DNA of 64,000 bases from Claveliimonas ammoniilytica (GCF_025567415.1 NZ_JAOQJV010000004.1:124001-188000), one strand, 5' to 3'; positions 1 to 8,969 are shown, numbered from the stretch's first letter. Program-made: numbers and translations. The notes: generated from the sequence alone by a model not told the origin.

Positions 1-244
1 AGATAGGCAGTGTACGGGCAATTGTCTCAACACAGGCATCAATTGCAGCCCCTTCCCGAAACATAGTTCCCAGAATCTTAGACGTCAGCGTTGCAAGAAT
101 ATTCGCTTTTACTCCACTTCCCATACCATCTGCAAGAATAATAATACTGGAATCTTCTGTTTTCAGTACTTCGACTTTATCTCCACACAATTCTTCACGA
201 TTCTTGTTAAAACTTTTCCAGCAAATATCTACACTTACACTCAT
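1..244 (-). CDS. SpoIIE-type PP2C phosphatase, N-terminal part (cut by window edge)
   Basis: About 81 N-terminal residues are visible, beginning MSVSVDICWKSFNKNREELC and containing the metal-binding PP2C-type motif ILADGMGSGVKAN (Asp-Gly, residues about 36-48). This is the start of the SpoIIE/RsbU family of serine phosphatases, which dephosphorylate partner-switching or other phosphoproteins in the cytoplasm. Its ATG lies one base after the stop of the sensory hydrogenase gene, so the two are probably translationally coupled. Group C sensory [FeFe] hydrogenases are known to be encoded next to such phosphatases; here that link is inferred from position. The C-terminal part lies outside the window. 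Confidence 0.8.
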   Translation of the reverse strand, partial: MSVSVDICWKSFNKNREELCGDKVEVLKTEDSSIIILADGMGSGVKANILATLTSKILGTMFREGAAIDACVETIARTLPI

Positions 245-245
245 C

Positions 246-1958
246 TTAATCCTCTCCGTCATCCAGAATCGAATCTCTCAACTTAGAAAGCGTCACTTTG
301 GTCTCTGCTGTAGTCTCTCCCAGCAGTCCGGCAATTTCCTGTGCTACCATCATCTGCTTATCAATGACCTTCTGCGCGATATCAATCGTCTCCATCTTCA
401 GATTCATGTGCTGTTCTCTCGCCTTTTCCTCTTTGCTCACATCCTGATAGACAACCAATGCCGAATCCACCGACTCTATATACACAATCGTTTCTTTAGC
501 AATAACATCAAGTGTTTCTAACTGAATTCGTTTCCTTAAAATGGATTTTTTATCTTCCAGCACCTGTTCAATATCTTCAACCTCAATAAATTCAAAAATA
601 TATCGCTCCAGTGCCTCTTCTCGGGAAATTCCCAGCTTATCCAGCATTCTTTTATTACATTCCCTTATATGCATATCCCGATCAACAATCAAGACCATGT
701 TCGGTGTCGCGTCCATCACCAGATTCGACATGGATTCAGCCTGTGCCACTGCGTGTGGCAGACACATACTGATCTCTGCCTTGCCCTGATATACAGCTTC
801 TGCTTTGGCTCTGCAGGTAGCATATCCACACGCTCCGCAATTCAGTTCATCCTGTCTTGTATATTTTCCCATGGCGCGAAGCACTTCTGTAAGCTCTCGT
901 TCTGTTGGCTGATTATCCTGGATGTAACGATCTTCAAATACCTTATCCAGAAGAATTGGCTCATGTTCTATATGCACAGCTTCTTCCGTATATTTCACCT
1001 GATGCTCCAGATCCAGCCTTGCTTTTAGCATAGAACGCTTCCACCGCTCAGCAGCCGGTCCTTTTACACATCCACCTTTACATACATTTAGTTCAAAAAA
1101 TCCGCCTTTTACCTCTCCACGTGTCAGTTCATCCAGCAATTCCATACATGTCTTAATTCCCTCTGCATGAAATTTCTCATAATGATCTTCCGGTCCTTCT
1201 GTCAACACGGAGGTAATCACACCTCCGCCTATTGGATACAACCGGTTCACCCCCGGATCCGGATTACCCATCGGCTTGTCTTCGCATTCCTTAACCCTGA
1301 TACCTTCTTCTCTCCACCAACGAATAACCTCTTCAAATGTCAAAATGGCATTAATTGCTCCCTCTACCCGCTCATCTCCAACTGCTTCTGCTTTTTTAGC
1401 AATACAAGGTCCCAGAAAGACGACTTTCACATCTGGTCCATACATCTGCTTAATCAGACGTCCATGTGCAATCATCGGAGATACAACAGGAGCCATCATC
1501 GGGACTAATGATGGATAATATTTCTCGATCAAATCATTAATACTTGGACAACAAGTAGAGATGATGTTCGTCATCTGTCCACTTTTAAGTAGCTTTTGAT
1601 ACTCTTCTGTGACTAATGCTGCACCTTCTGCTGTTTCCCGCACTTCATCAAACCCAAGCCTCATAAGTGCATCTACCACCTGTCCGGGCTGATCAAAGTC
1701 AAGTACACTGAGATATGACGGTGCAAGTGAAAGCACCGTACGCACACCTCTCTGAAGATATCCCTTCACCCGTTCCATATCGCTGGCAAATGTCTTGGCA
1801 TTCTGCGGACAGACTTCCAGGCACTGTCCACAGTGAATACAGTGATCCTCCATAATATGCGCCTGTTCATTCTGTACTGAAATTGCCTTTACCTCACAAT
1901 AACGGACACATTTGTAACAATGTCTGCATTTGGCATCCTTAAAATCAATGACCTTCAT
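246..1958 (-). CDS. hydS: Sensory-type (group C-like) [FeFe] hydrogenase with PAS domain
   Basis: 570 residues. The N-terminus carries two 4Fe-4S motifs (CRHCYKCVRYC at about 11-21 and CIHCGQCLEVC at about 40-50). A hydrogenase catalytic domain follows with divergent H-cluster loops: STCCPS, GPCIAKK and NVCKGGCVKGP. Next come an extra Fe-S motif (NCGACGYATCRAKAEA, about 375-390) and a PAS domain (about 415-530: MDATPNMVLIVDRDMHIREC), and the protein ends in a charged helix. Catalytic hydrogenases have MPCxxK in loop 2; the GPCxAKK form and the PAS domain are typical of sensory hydrogenases. It probably senses H2 or redox state and signals through the downstream SpoIIE-type phosphatase. The ribosome site GAGGAGG precedes ATG. 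The gene symbol follows usage for Thermotoga HydS and is by analogy. Confidence 0.82.
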   Translation of the reverse strand: MKVIDFKDAKCRHCYKCVRYCEVKAISVQNEQAHIMEDHCIHCGQCLEVCPQNAKTFASDMERVKGYLQRGVRTVLSLAPSYLSVLDFDQPGQVVDALMRLGFDEVRETAEGAALVTEEYQKLLKSGQMTNIISTCCPSINDLIEKYYPSLVPMMAPVVSPMIAHGRLIKQMYGPDVKVVFLGPCIAKKAEAVGDERVEGAINAILTFEEVIRWWREEGIRVKECEDKPMGNPDPGVNRLYPIGGGVITSVLTEGPEDHYEKFHAEGIKTCMELLDELTRGEVKGGFFELNVCKGGCVKGPAAERWKRSMLKARLDLEHQVKYTEEAVHIEHEPILLDKVFEDRYIQDNQPTERELTEVLRAMGKYTRQDELNCGACGYATCRAKAEAVYQGKAEISMCLPHAVAQAESMSNLVMDATPNMVLIVDRDMHIRECNKRMLDKLGISREEALERYIFEFIEVEDIEQVLEDKKSILRKRIQLETLDVIAKETIVYIESVDSALVVYQDVSKEEKAREQHMNLKMETIDIAQKVIDKQMMVAQEIAGLLGETTAETKVTLSKLRDSILDDGED

Positions 1959-1979
1959 GCAAAGCCCTCCTCACATACC

Positions 1980-2624
1980 TTAATATCTCAATATTTCTTC
2001 TGGTGTCTCCACAATAATATCAGCTCCGGCTTCTTCTAATTCTTCCCGGTTTCCAAATCCATAAAGCACTCCGATCGTATCCATGCCATTCGCTTTACCG
2101 CCCATAATATCATGCGAACGATCGCCGATCATCACCGCTTTTTTATGATCAATTCCTTTATACTTCTGCAATGCATAAGCAATCACATCATCTTTATGCA
2201 CTCTGGTCTCGTCCATAGACGCTCCGGCAATACAGGCAAAATACTTCGCCAGATCAAAATGTTCCAGAATCTGCTCCGCAAATAACTCAGGCTTTGACGT
2301 AGCAACAATCAATGTCTTTCCTTTCGCATTCAAGCCCTCTAACAGCTCTTTTACGCCATGATAGACCTCATTTTCAAACATTCCCCCGTCAGTATAATAT
2401 TCCCGGTAATAATCGATTCCCTTGCGTGCTTCCTCCGGTGACAGATCAAAATACTTCTGAAAGCACTCTGCAAGCGGTGGTCCGATAAACTTACGCAATG
2501 TCGTTTCCTCATACTCTGTAATTCCAAATTTATGCAAAGCATGACGGATTGAATTCATAATTCCTTCTCCTGAATCCGTCAGCGTACCATCCAGATCGAA
2601 TAAATAATATTGATAGTTTCCCAT
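1980..2624 (-). CDS. HAD-superfamily phosphatase (Gph/PGP-like)
   Basis: 214 residues from MGNYQYYLFDLDGTLTDSGE. The HAD motif I DLDGT lies near the start, motif II is ATSKPE (about 112), and motifs III/IV are in KAVMIGDRSHDIMGGKANGM (about 165-185). The cap is the C1 type seen in phosphoglycolate phosphatase and pyrophosphatase PpaX relatives. The start was moved 15 bases downstream of the first ATG because GGGAGG lies 6 bases before this ATG. It sits between hydA and the sensory hydrogenase gene, 21 bases upstream of the latter. The substrate cannot be told from sequence; a link to hydrogenase function is only positional. Confidence 0.85.
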   Translation of the reverse strand: MGNYQYYLFDLDGTLTDSGEGIMNSIRHALHKFGITEYEETTLRKFIGPPLAECFQKYFDLSPEEARKGIDYYREYYTDGGMFENEVYHGVKELLEGLNAKGKTLIVATSKPELFAEQILEHFDLAKYFACIAGASMDETRVHKDDVIAYALQKYKGIDHKKAVMIGDRSHDIMGGKANGMDTIGVLYGFGNREELEEAGADIIVETPEEILRY

Positions 2625-2675
2625 TACAGCCTCCCTCATTGATGTCAGACATCAAAGATATTCTGCTTTTATTGT

Positions 2676-2720
2676 ATAGAAGAAAGGGCAGAAATGCAAT
2701 GCATTTCCACCCTTCTAAAA
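2676..2720 (-). terminator. Intergenic hairpin between hydA and the HAD gene
   Basis: The arms AGAAGGG..GGAAATGCA and TGCATTTC..CCCTTTCT form a long imperfect stem just after the hydA stop. The following bases are only partly T-rich, so this may be a weak terminator or an mRNA-processing or stabilising hairpin that lowers expression of the downstream sensory genes relative to hydABC. Confidence 0.4.
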
Positions 2721-2735
2721 TATTATGGGCTATCC

Positions 2736-4478
2736 TTAATTAACTGTGCGTTTTACATAGGTTGTATGCAATGTCTCATGTGCTTTCTTGCTTCCCGGTT
2801 CTCCCAGATACTCTTCATACAGTTTCTTGATTGCCGGATTCTCATGCGATTTACGGATTACCTTCGCCTGATCATTGCGATACAGTACGCTTGCACGAAT
2901 ACTACGTACATCAGTGAAATTACGCACATCACCGGATACCTGCGGCTGACCGCCTCCGTTGACACATCCGCCCGGACATCCCATGATCTCGATAAAGTGA
3001 TACTGTTTCTCACCAGATTTCACCTGCTCCAGAAGTTCTCTTGCATTGCCAAGTCCCGAAGCAACTGCCACACGAATATCCATGCCTGCCACCTGATATT
3101 CAGCCTCTTTGATGCCCTTTGTGCCACGCACATCTGTAAATTCCAGATTAGCAAGTTCTTCTCCCGTCAATGTCTCCACCGCAGTACGAAGAGCTGCTTC
3201 CATAACACCGCCGGTCGCTCCAAAGATTACTGCCGCTCCCGTAGACTCACCCATCGGATCATCAAAGCCTTCCTCCGGAAGTGCAGTAAATTCTATACCA
3301 CAACGACGGATCAGTCGTGCCAGTTCCCTGGTAGTGATGGCAATATCCACATCCGGTACTCCGGCTGCATTCTGATGATCTCTTCCGATCTCGAACTTCT
3401 TGGCCGTACATGGCATCACGCTGACCGATACGATATTCTTCGGATCGATACCCTGCTTCTCGGCAAAGTAAGTCTTCACCATCGCCCCAAACATCTGCTG
3501 CGGCGATTTGCAGCTGGACAGATTCTCTGTCATATCCGGGAAATAGTGCTCGCAGTATTTGATCCATCCAGGCGAGCAGGATGTGATCAGCGGAAGCTTT
3601 CCACCATTCTGTACACGATCCAGAAGCTCATGTGCCTCTTCCATAATCGTCAGGTCTGCTGCCCAGTCCGTATCAAATACACGGTCAAATCCGATTCTTC
3701 TGAGCGCTGCTACCATCTTGCCTTCCACATCCGTTCCCATCGGATAACCGAATTCTTCGCCAAGCGCGGCTCTGACAGATGGTGCAGTCTGAACGACCAC
3801 GTATTTCTCCGGATCAGCGATTGCTTCTATAATCTTATCTGTATAATCTTTTTCATATAATGCACCGGTCGGACAGACTGCGATACACTGTCCACAGGAT
3901 ACACAACTGGTCTCTCCAAGTCCCATGTCAAATGCAGAACCGATAAAGGTCGCAAATCCACGGTTATTGGTTCCGATCACGCCGACTCCCTGAACTTTCT
4001 CACAGACAGCCACGCATCTGCGGCACAAGATACATTTGTTATTGTCACGGATCATATGCGCTGCGGAATCATCCAACTCATAGTGATTACTCTCACCTGC
4101 AAAATAATTCTCATCATCCACGCCATATTCCCTGCAGAGCTGCTGTAATTCACAGTTACCGCTGCGCACACAGGACAGACATTTCTTATCGTGATTCGAC
4201 AGCAGAAGCTGTAATGTCTTCTTTCTGGATGAAATCAGCTTCGGTGTATTCGTATACACTTCCATCCCTTCACTGACCGGATGTACACAGGCAGCTACCA
4301 GATTACGGGCTCCTTTTACTTCTACTACACACATACGACATGCACCGATCTCATTGATCTCCTTCAAATAGCAGAGAGTAGGAATTCTGATTCCGGCTGC
4401 ATGTGCTGCCTCAAGGATCGTAGAGCCGGCCGGTGCAGATACTTTCAGTCCATTGATTGTAAGATTAACCGTTTCCAT
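2736..4478 (-). CDS. hydA: [FeFe] hydrogenase catalytic subunit of NAD-linked HydABC
   Basis: 580 residues. The N-terminus has a 2Fe-2S ferredoxin fold (CYLKEINEIGACRMC, about 36-50), then a His/Cys 4Fe-4S region (CLSCVRSGNCELQQLC, about 100-115), two 4Fe-4S clusters (CILCRRCVAVC and CVSCGQCIAVC) and the H-cluster domain with TSCSPGW, MPCTAKKFE and EIMGCPGGCVNGGG. This is the catalytic subunit of the trimeric hydrogenases that couple NADH and ferredoxin oxidation to H2 formation (electron bifurcation in Thermotoga and Ruminococcus albus). Loop 1 has Ser where many enzymes have a second Cys. It is last of hydC-hydB-hydA with a 15-base gap after hydB. Confidence 0.93.
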   Translation of the reverse strand: METVNLTINGLKVSAPAGSTILEAAHAAGIRIPTLCYLKEINEIGACRMCVVEVKGARNLVAACVHPVSEGMEVYTNTPKLISSRKKTLQLLLSNHDKKCLSCVRSGNCELQQLCREYGVDDENYFAGESNHYELDDSAAHMIRDNNKCILCRRCVAVCEKVQGVGVIGTNNRGFATFIGSAFDMGLGETSCVSCGQCIAVCPTGALYEKDYTDKIIEAIADPEKYVVVQTAPSVRAALGEEFGYPMGTDVEGKMVAALRRIGFDRVFDTDWAADLTIMEEAHELLDRVQNGGKLPLITSCSPGWIKYCEHYFPDMTENLSSCKSPQQMFGAMVKTYFAEKQGIDPKNIVSVSVMPCTAKKFEIGRDHQNAAGVPDVDIAITTRELARLIRRCGIEFTALPEEGFDDPMGESTGAAVIFGATGGVMEAALRTAVETLTGEELANLEFTDVRGTKGIKEAEYQVAGMDIRVAVASGLGNARELLEQVKSGEKQYHFIEIMGCPGGCVNGGGQPQVSGDVRNFTDVRSIRASVLYRNDQAKVIRKSHENPAIKKLYEEYLGEPGSKKAHETLHTTYVKRTVN

Positions 4479-4493
4479 ATTCTCTATCCTCCC

Positions 4494-6389
4494 TTATTCC
4501 TTATAAATCGCACCGAAGCGACATTTTTCCATACATGCACCACATTTCAAACATTTCTCCGGATTGATCGCATGTGGTTCTTTTACTTTACCGCTGATCG
4601 CACCATTCGGACAGATACGTGCACAAAGCGTACAACCCTTACATTTGTCCGCATTGATCTTGTACTGCAGCAGATCCTTACAGACACCTGCCGGACATTT
4701 CTTATCCACAATATGGGCAATGTATTCATCTTTAAAATAACGCAAGGTGGAGAGTACCGGATTCGGTGCTGTCTGACCAAGCGCACACAGTGAATTCGAC
4801 TTCAGATGCGCTGCCAGTTCTTCCAGACGGTCCAGATCTTCCATCGTTCCCTGTCCCTTGGTGATCTTCTCTAAGATCTCCAGCATACGTCTGGTACCAA
4901 TACGGCACGGTGCACATTTGCCACAGGATTCATCCACAGTAAATTCCAGGAAGAATTTGGCAATATCTACCATACAGGTATCTTCATCCATAACAATCAG
5001 ACCACCGGAACCCATCATGGAACCAATCGCGATCAGGTTATCATAGTCGATCGGTACATCAAAATTCTCTGTCGGAATACATCCGCCGGACGGACCTCCG
5101 GTCTGCGCAGCCTTGAACTTCTTGCCCTTCGGAATGCCTCCGCCGATCTCTTCTACAATCTCCCGCAGAGTCGTTCCCATCGGAATCTCTACCAGACCGG
5201 TATTATTGACCTTGCCTCCCAGAGCAAATACCTTGGTTCCTTTGGACTTCTCTGTTCCCATCGATGCAAACCATTCCGGTCCGTTCAGGATAATCTGTGG
5301 GATATTCGCCAGCGTCTCTACGTTATTCAGAATTGTCGGCTTCTGGAACAGTCCCTTTAATGCTGGGAATGGCGGACGCGGTCTCGGTTCTCCTCGGTTA
5401 CCCTCGATCGAAGTCATCAGTGCGGTCTCTTCTCCGCAGACAAATGCTCCTGCTCCCAGACGAAGCTCAATATCAAAATCAAATCCTGATCCAAATATAT
5501 CTTCGCCAAGCAGTCCGTATTCTCTTGCCTGCTTAATCGCAATATTCAGACGTTCTACTGCGATTGGATACTCTGCACGCACGTAGATATATCCCTGTGA
5601 CGCCCCAATGGCATAGCCTGCGATCGCCATGGCTTCCAGTACAACGTGCGGATCACCTTCCAGTACGGATCTATCCATAAATGCACCCGGGTCACCCTCA
5701 TCGGCGTTACAACAGACGTATTTCTGATCTGCTTCATTCGCTGCCGCGAATTTCCATTTCATACCGGTTGGGAAACCTGCACCGCCTCTTCCTCTGAGTC
5801 CGCTGTCAAGCATCACCTGAATAACTTCTGCAGGTGTCATCTCGGTCAGCACCTTACCTAACGCCTCATATCCTCTTGTACCTATGTATTCGTCAATATT
5901 CTCCGGACTGATCACGCCACAGTTACGCAGTGCCACACGGTGCTGCTTCTTATAGAAATTCGTCTCCTGCAGCGGAAGTACATCTTCTCCCTTCACCGTC
6001 TCATCATAAAGCAGTCTCTTCACTACATTGCCCTTTGCCAAATGCTCTTCTACAATCTCAGGAATGTCTTCTTCCTTAATCATAGAATAAAACGCGCCCT
6101 CCGGATACACGATCATAATCGGTCCCAGCGCACACAGGCCAAAACAGCCTGTCTTGATCACACATACTTCCTCTTCCAGTCCGTTCTTCCGAATCTCTTC
6201 ATCCAGACGTTCTCTGATCTTCTGGCTGCCGGATGATGTACATCCTGTTCCTCCGCATACCAGCACATGAGTGCGGTACTTGCCGTGCTCAGAAGCTACA
6301 GCCTCTTCCAGAGATTCGTGTTCTGAGCGGTATGCCACTGTTCCCTGCATACGCTCTCTAATTACCCGTAATTCTTCCAGAGATTTCAT
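4494..6389 (-). CDS. hydB: HydB, NuoF-like flavin subunit of HydABC hydrogenase
   Basis: 631 residues. A thioredoxin-like 2Fe-2S domain opens the protein (CGGTGCTSSGS at about 45-55, KTGCFGLCALGP at about 80-91). The NuoF core follows with the FMN/NADH glycine loops GLRGRGGAGFPTGMKW (about 198-213) and GAGAFVCGEETAL, then the 4Fe-4S site ESCGKCAPCRIGTRR. The tail holds two ferredoxin-type clusters (CKGCTLCARIC and CLKCGACMEKC). It oxidises or reduces NAD(H) and passes electrons to HydA. The gene starts 31 bases after hydC, with GGAGGG before ATG. The domain order matches HydB of bifurcating enzymes; bifurcation itself is inferred from the family. Confidence 0.94.
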   Translation of the reverse strand: MKSLEELRVIRERMQGTVAYRSEHESLEEAVASEHGKYRTHVLVCGGTGCTSSGSQKIRERLDEEIRKNGLEEEVCVIKTGCFGLCALGPIMIVYPEGAFYSMIKEEDIPEIVEEHLAKGNVVKRLLYDETVKGEDVLPLQETNFYKKQHRVALRNCGVISPENIDEYIGTRGYEALGKVLTEMTPAEVIQVMLDSGLRGRGGAGFPTGMKWKFAAANEADQKYVCCNADEGDPGAFMDRSVLEGDPHVVLEAMAIAGYAIGASQGYIYVRAEYPIAVERLNIAIKQAREYGLLGEDIFGSGFDFDIELRLGAGAFVCGEETALMTSIEGNRGEPRPRPPFPALKGLFQKPTILNNVETLANIPQIILNGPEWFASMGTEKSKGTKVFALGGKVNNTGLVEIPMGTTLREIVEEIGGGIPKGKKFKAAQTGGPSGGCIPTENFDVPIDYDNLIAIGSMMGSGGLIVMDEDTCMVDIAKFFLEFTVDESCGKCAPCRIGTRRMLEILEKITKGQGTMEDLDRLEELAAHLKSNSLCALGQTAPNPVLSTLRYFKDEYIAHIVDKKCPAGVCKDLLQYKINADKCKGCTLCARICPNGAISGKVKEPHAINPEKCLKCGACMEKCRFGAIYKE

Positions 6390-6420
6390 TCTGTCCCTCC
6401 ACTTCTAATCAAGTTAACCA

Positions 6421-6915
6421 CTACTCGTATTTCGCAAGGATATCATCTATATCCTCCACCTTCAGGCGTCCGTATACTTCTTCATTGATCGTCATGACCG
6501 GCGCCAGCCCACAGGCCCCGATACAACGGCACGCATCCAGCGAAAATCTTCCATCCGGCGTACACTCTCCGCCCACGATACCAAGCTTTTCCATCAGCTT
6601 GTTATAAATATCGCCGGATCCCTTTACATAGCATGCCGTGCCAAGACAGACAGATATCTGATATCGTCCCTTCGGACTCAGATTAAACTGTGCATAAAAT
6701 GTTGCCACTCCATAAATCTTCTCTAACGGGATTCCCGTCTGGTCTGAGATAATCTTCTGGACCTCGATCGGCAGATATCCATAGATGTCCTGCGCTCTCT
6801 GCATGATCGGCATCAAAGCGCCTTTTTCATCTTTCAATTCTTCGATCACCTTAAGCAGTTCTTCTTCCTGCTCCTTCGTTCCTCTAAACGGAACTGCAGA
6901 TTTTTTTGAAAGCAT
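6421..6915 (-). CDS. hydC: HydC, NuoE-like 2Fe-2S subunit of HydABC hydrogenase
   Basis: 164 residues, the usual NuoE/HydC length. A helical N-terminus is followed by a thioredoxin-fold 2Fe-2S domain with ligand pattern CLGTACYVKGS (about 90-100) and DACRCIGACGLAP (about 127-139). It supplies the small iron-sulfur protein of the NADH-linked hydrogenase. First gene of the hyd transcript, with GGAGG 7 bases before ATG and an AT-rich upstream region that carries a candidate promoter. Confidence 0.93.
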   Translation of the reverse strand: MLSKKSAVPFRGTKEQEEELLKVIEELKDEKGALMPIMQRAQDIYGYLPIEVQKIISDQTGIPLEKIYGVATFYAQFNLSPKGRYQISVCLGTACYVKGSGDIYNKLMEKLGIVGGECTPDGRFSLDACRCIGACGLAPVMTINEEVYGRLKVEDIDDILAKYE

Positions 6916-7048
6916 AGCTTTACCTCCATTTGAATTTATCGATTTTCACACAAGTTATTTATTATATTAGCACACAAATTGTCTAATATCTATAATTTTT
7001 CTCATTAATTTTCTATTTTTTCGTTGCTATTTATAGTTTGTTTGAATT

Positions 7049-7079
7049 ATTATCAATTAACTTGTGCATTTTTTGTCAA
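7049..7079 (-). promoter_or_regulatory. Candidate sigma-A promoter for hydCBA
   Basis: TTGACA at 7079-7074 and TGATAA/GATAAT at 7055-7049 with 18-19 base spacing, about 130 bases before hydC. The spacing is slightly long. No convincing Rex palindrome was found; a few TTGTG half-sites occur in this AT-rich leader. Confidence 0.4.
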
Positions 7080-7085
7080 ACCATA

Positions 7086-7224
7086 AATAGAACAAAGAAT
7101 GTGCCTTGGCACATTCTCGCGCCTGCGGCGGTCGCTTGCGACATCTACCTCATCCGCCGCAGTGCGCATCCTCGCGGAGCGTTTTTTACTTTACAGGAAA
7201 GCAATTTCCTGTAAAGTAAAAAAA
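7086..7224 (-). repeat. Structured intergenic repeat, family 1, copy A
   Basis: A 139-base element about 96 per cent identical by eye to 21849-21988. It holds several perfect inverted repeats: AGAATGTGCC/GGCACATTCT, CTGCGGCGG/CCGCCGCAG enclosing TCGCTTGCGA, and ACTTTACAGGAAA/TTTCCTGTAAAGT. Its end shares the A/T run of the terminator of the 77-residue gene (minus strand). No open frame of note. It is probably a miniature mobile or REP-like element. Confidence 0.85.
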
Positions 7225-7265
7225 GAGAACTTTCGCAAGTATATTCTCCCTGCAAAAGCTCTCTT
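7218..7265 (-). terminator. Intrinsic terminator of the 77-residue gene
   Basis: On the minus strand AAGAGAGCTTTTGC pairs with GCGAAAGTTCTCTT and is followed by a run of seven T, which is also the first edge of repeat copy A. Confidence 0.75.
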
Positions 7266-7266
7266 A

Positions 7267-7500
7267 TTACTGCTCTATCTCCACAATCAGATAAAATCCC
7301 CGGTCAGTCTCCTCAATCTTCCTGATCACGCCTTTCCTGTCCCGGATCCGCTCCGCTGTGCGGTATATTCCCGACATGGCAATGGATGGTTCTACCAGAT
7401 AAGTATATCTCCCGGTGCTCGGACTTCGTTCGCTAATCACAACTTCCTGTCCTTCTTCTACCAAACCCGGGCGCTCCATCTTAAAACGTTCCTCTCTCAT
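7267..7500 (-). CDS. Small conserved-type hypothetical protein (77 aa)
   Basis: 77 residues, mostly charged and beta-rich (MREERFKMERPGLVEEGQEV ... GFYLIVEIEQ), with no membrane segment or known motif that I recognise. It is likely real: GGGAGG precedes ATG by 5 bases and a good intrinsic terminator follows at once. It stands alone between hydC and the divergent GAPDH gene. Function unknown. Confidence 0.65.
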   Translation of the reverse strand: MREERFKMERPGLVEEGQEVVISERSPSTGRYTYLVEPSIAMSGIYRTAERIRDRKGVIRKIEETDRGFYLIVEIEQ

Positions 7501-7765
7501 AACAGCCTCCCATATGTATTATTTCTGCTTAAAATCATAACATTTCTTCACAAAGTTTTCAATCAGTCAGCTATCTTGTATGTATTTTCGTTAATATTTT
7601 AATTACTCTTCTATATATAGTATTTTTCATTATTCTATGTTACACTGACAGTAAATTACATCAAATCAGAAAAAGCCAGTTACATTGCTCGGTCAGAATA
7701 ACCGCACCCAGGATATCTGCGGGTGCTCTATGCATTTAATATGACTTATAGGAGGTAATTGTAAA

Positions 7766-8788
7766 ATGGCAATTTCAATTGGCATCAACGGATTTGGACG
7801 CATCGGACGCGTCGCTCTCCGTATTGCCATCAGTCAACCAGATACTTTTAAACTTTGTGGGATCAACGTGCGTAATGCTGATCTGGACTACATGAAATAT
7901 ATGGTCCGCTATGATTCAACATTCGGACGTTTCCAGGGGGAGCTTGACACATATGAGCAGGGTCTGATCATCAATGGTCAGAAGATTCCTGTGTTCTCTG
8001 AATCGGACGCTTCTCTGATCCCATGGGACAGCTGTGGTGCTGAATATATCATTGATGCAACCGGTGCCTACTGCACAACGCAGAAAGCTATGGATCATCT
8101 GCAAGGCGGGGCTAAAAAGGTTATTATATCTGCTCCTGCAAAAGATGAAGAGACACCTACTTTTATCATGGGTGTAAACCATACCGAATACAACAGTGAT
8201 ATGCCCGTAGTTTCTAACGCATCCTGCACGACGAACTGTCTGGCACCGATCTGCAAGATTCTAGAAGACAATTACGGTATTGAATACGGACTCATGTCCA
8301 CGATCCACGCAGCTACTGCTAAGCAGAAGGTTGTTGACAGCCGTTCTCAGAAGGACTGGAGAACCGGCCGTTCTGCATTTGGCAATCTAATCCCATCTAC
8401 CACCGGAGCAGCTAAAGCGATCTCCCTCGTAATTCCTTCATTGAAGGACAAAATGAGTGGCATCTCTTATCGCGTACCTACTTCAGATGTATCTGTTGTT
8501 GACTTAAACGTAGCTTTGAAGAAATCGGCATCTTACGAAGAAATCTGCAAAAAAGTTCAGGAAGCCTCTATGACATATTTGTCCGGTATTCTGGATTATG
8601 TGGATGATGAAGTAGTATCTTCTGATTTCATCGGAGATTCTCATGCTTCCATCTTCGACGCACGACAGGGCATTCAGGTGAATTCCCACTTTTTCAAGGT
8701 GATCTGTTTCTATGACAATGAATGGGGCTATACCAGTCAGGTAATGCGCCTTATCCAGTACATGGATCAGGTCGACCATAATCGCTAA
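7766..8788 (+). CDS. gap: Glyceraldehyde-3-phosphate dehydrogenase
   Basis: 340 residues. The Rossmann start is GINGFGRIGRVALR (7-20) and the catalytic motif is SNASCTTNCLAP (about 150-161) with the active Cys; the C-terminal YDNEWGYTSQV matches the family. It oxidises glyceraldehyde-3-phosphate to 1,3-bisphosphoglycerate with NAD(P). The usual Asp after beta-2 (IND) that holds the adenosine ribose of NAD is absent: the segment reads CGINVRNAD. This may mean altered cofactor use. AGGAGG precedes ATG; the leader has a GCACCC/GGGTGC hairpin at 7704-7726. It is the lone plus-strand gene here, without pgk or tpi beside it, and a strong terminator follows. Confidence 0.93.
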   Translation: MAISIGINGFGRIGRVALRIAISQPDTFKLCGINVRNADLDYMKYMVRYDSTFGRFQGELDTYEQGLIINGQKIPVFSESDASLIPWDSCGAEYIIDATGAYCTTQKAMDHLQGGAKKVIISAPAKDEETPTFIMGVNHTEYNSDMPVVSNASCTTNCLAPICKILEDNYGIEYGLMSTIHAATAKQKVVDSRSQKDWRTGRSAFGNLIPSTTGAAKAISLVIPSLKDKMSGISYRVPTSDVSVVDLNVALKKSASYEEICKKVQEASMTYLSGILDYVDDEVVSSDFIGDSHASIFDARQGIQVNSHFFKVICFYDNEWGYTSQVMRLIQYMDQVDHNR

Positions 8789-8890
8789 ATAGTTCTGAAT
8801 AGGACCGAGCTCGTTTCTGATTGATATGTAATATACTTTCTGTAAGGGACATATGCATTCGTTATTACGATTATGAACCGAACGACAAAA

Positions 8891-8932
8891 GACCTGCCGC
8901 ATTTGTAAAAAGATGCGGCAGGTCAGTTTTTT
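8891..8932 (+). terminator. Intrinsic terminator after gap
   Basis: GACCTGCCGCAT and ATGCGGCAGGTC form a perfect 12-base-pair stem, followed by AGTTTTTT. It also marks the edge of the AT-rich lanthipeptide island. Confidence 0.9.
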
Positions 8933-8969
8933 AACAGCTTTCAGTCAGTAACTACTTAAATTATGCATT

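Noticed and set aside
2694..3860. Long open frame of 388 codons on plus, opposite hydA
   Set aside because: It lies fully antisense to hydA, has no ribosome site and gives a Cys/His/Arg-rich sequence without domains; it is a shadow of hydA codon use.
7040..7080. Rex operator before hydC
   Set aside because: TTGTG-like half-sites occur, but no TTGTTAA-N4-TTAACAA palindrome could be found.
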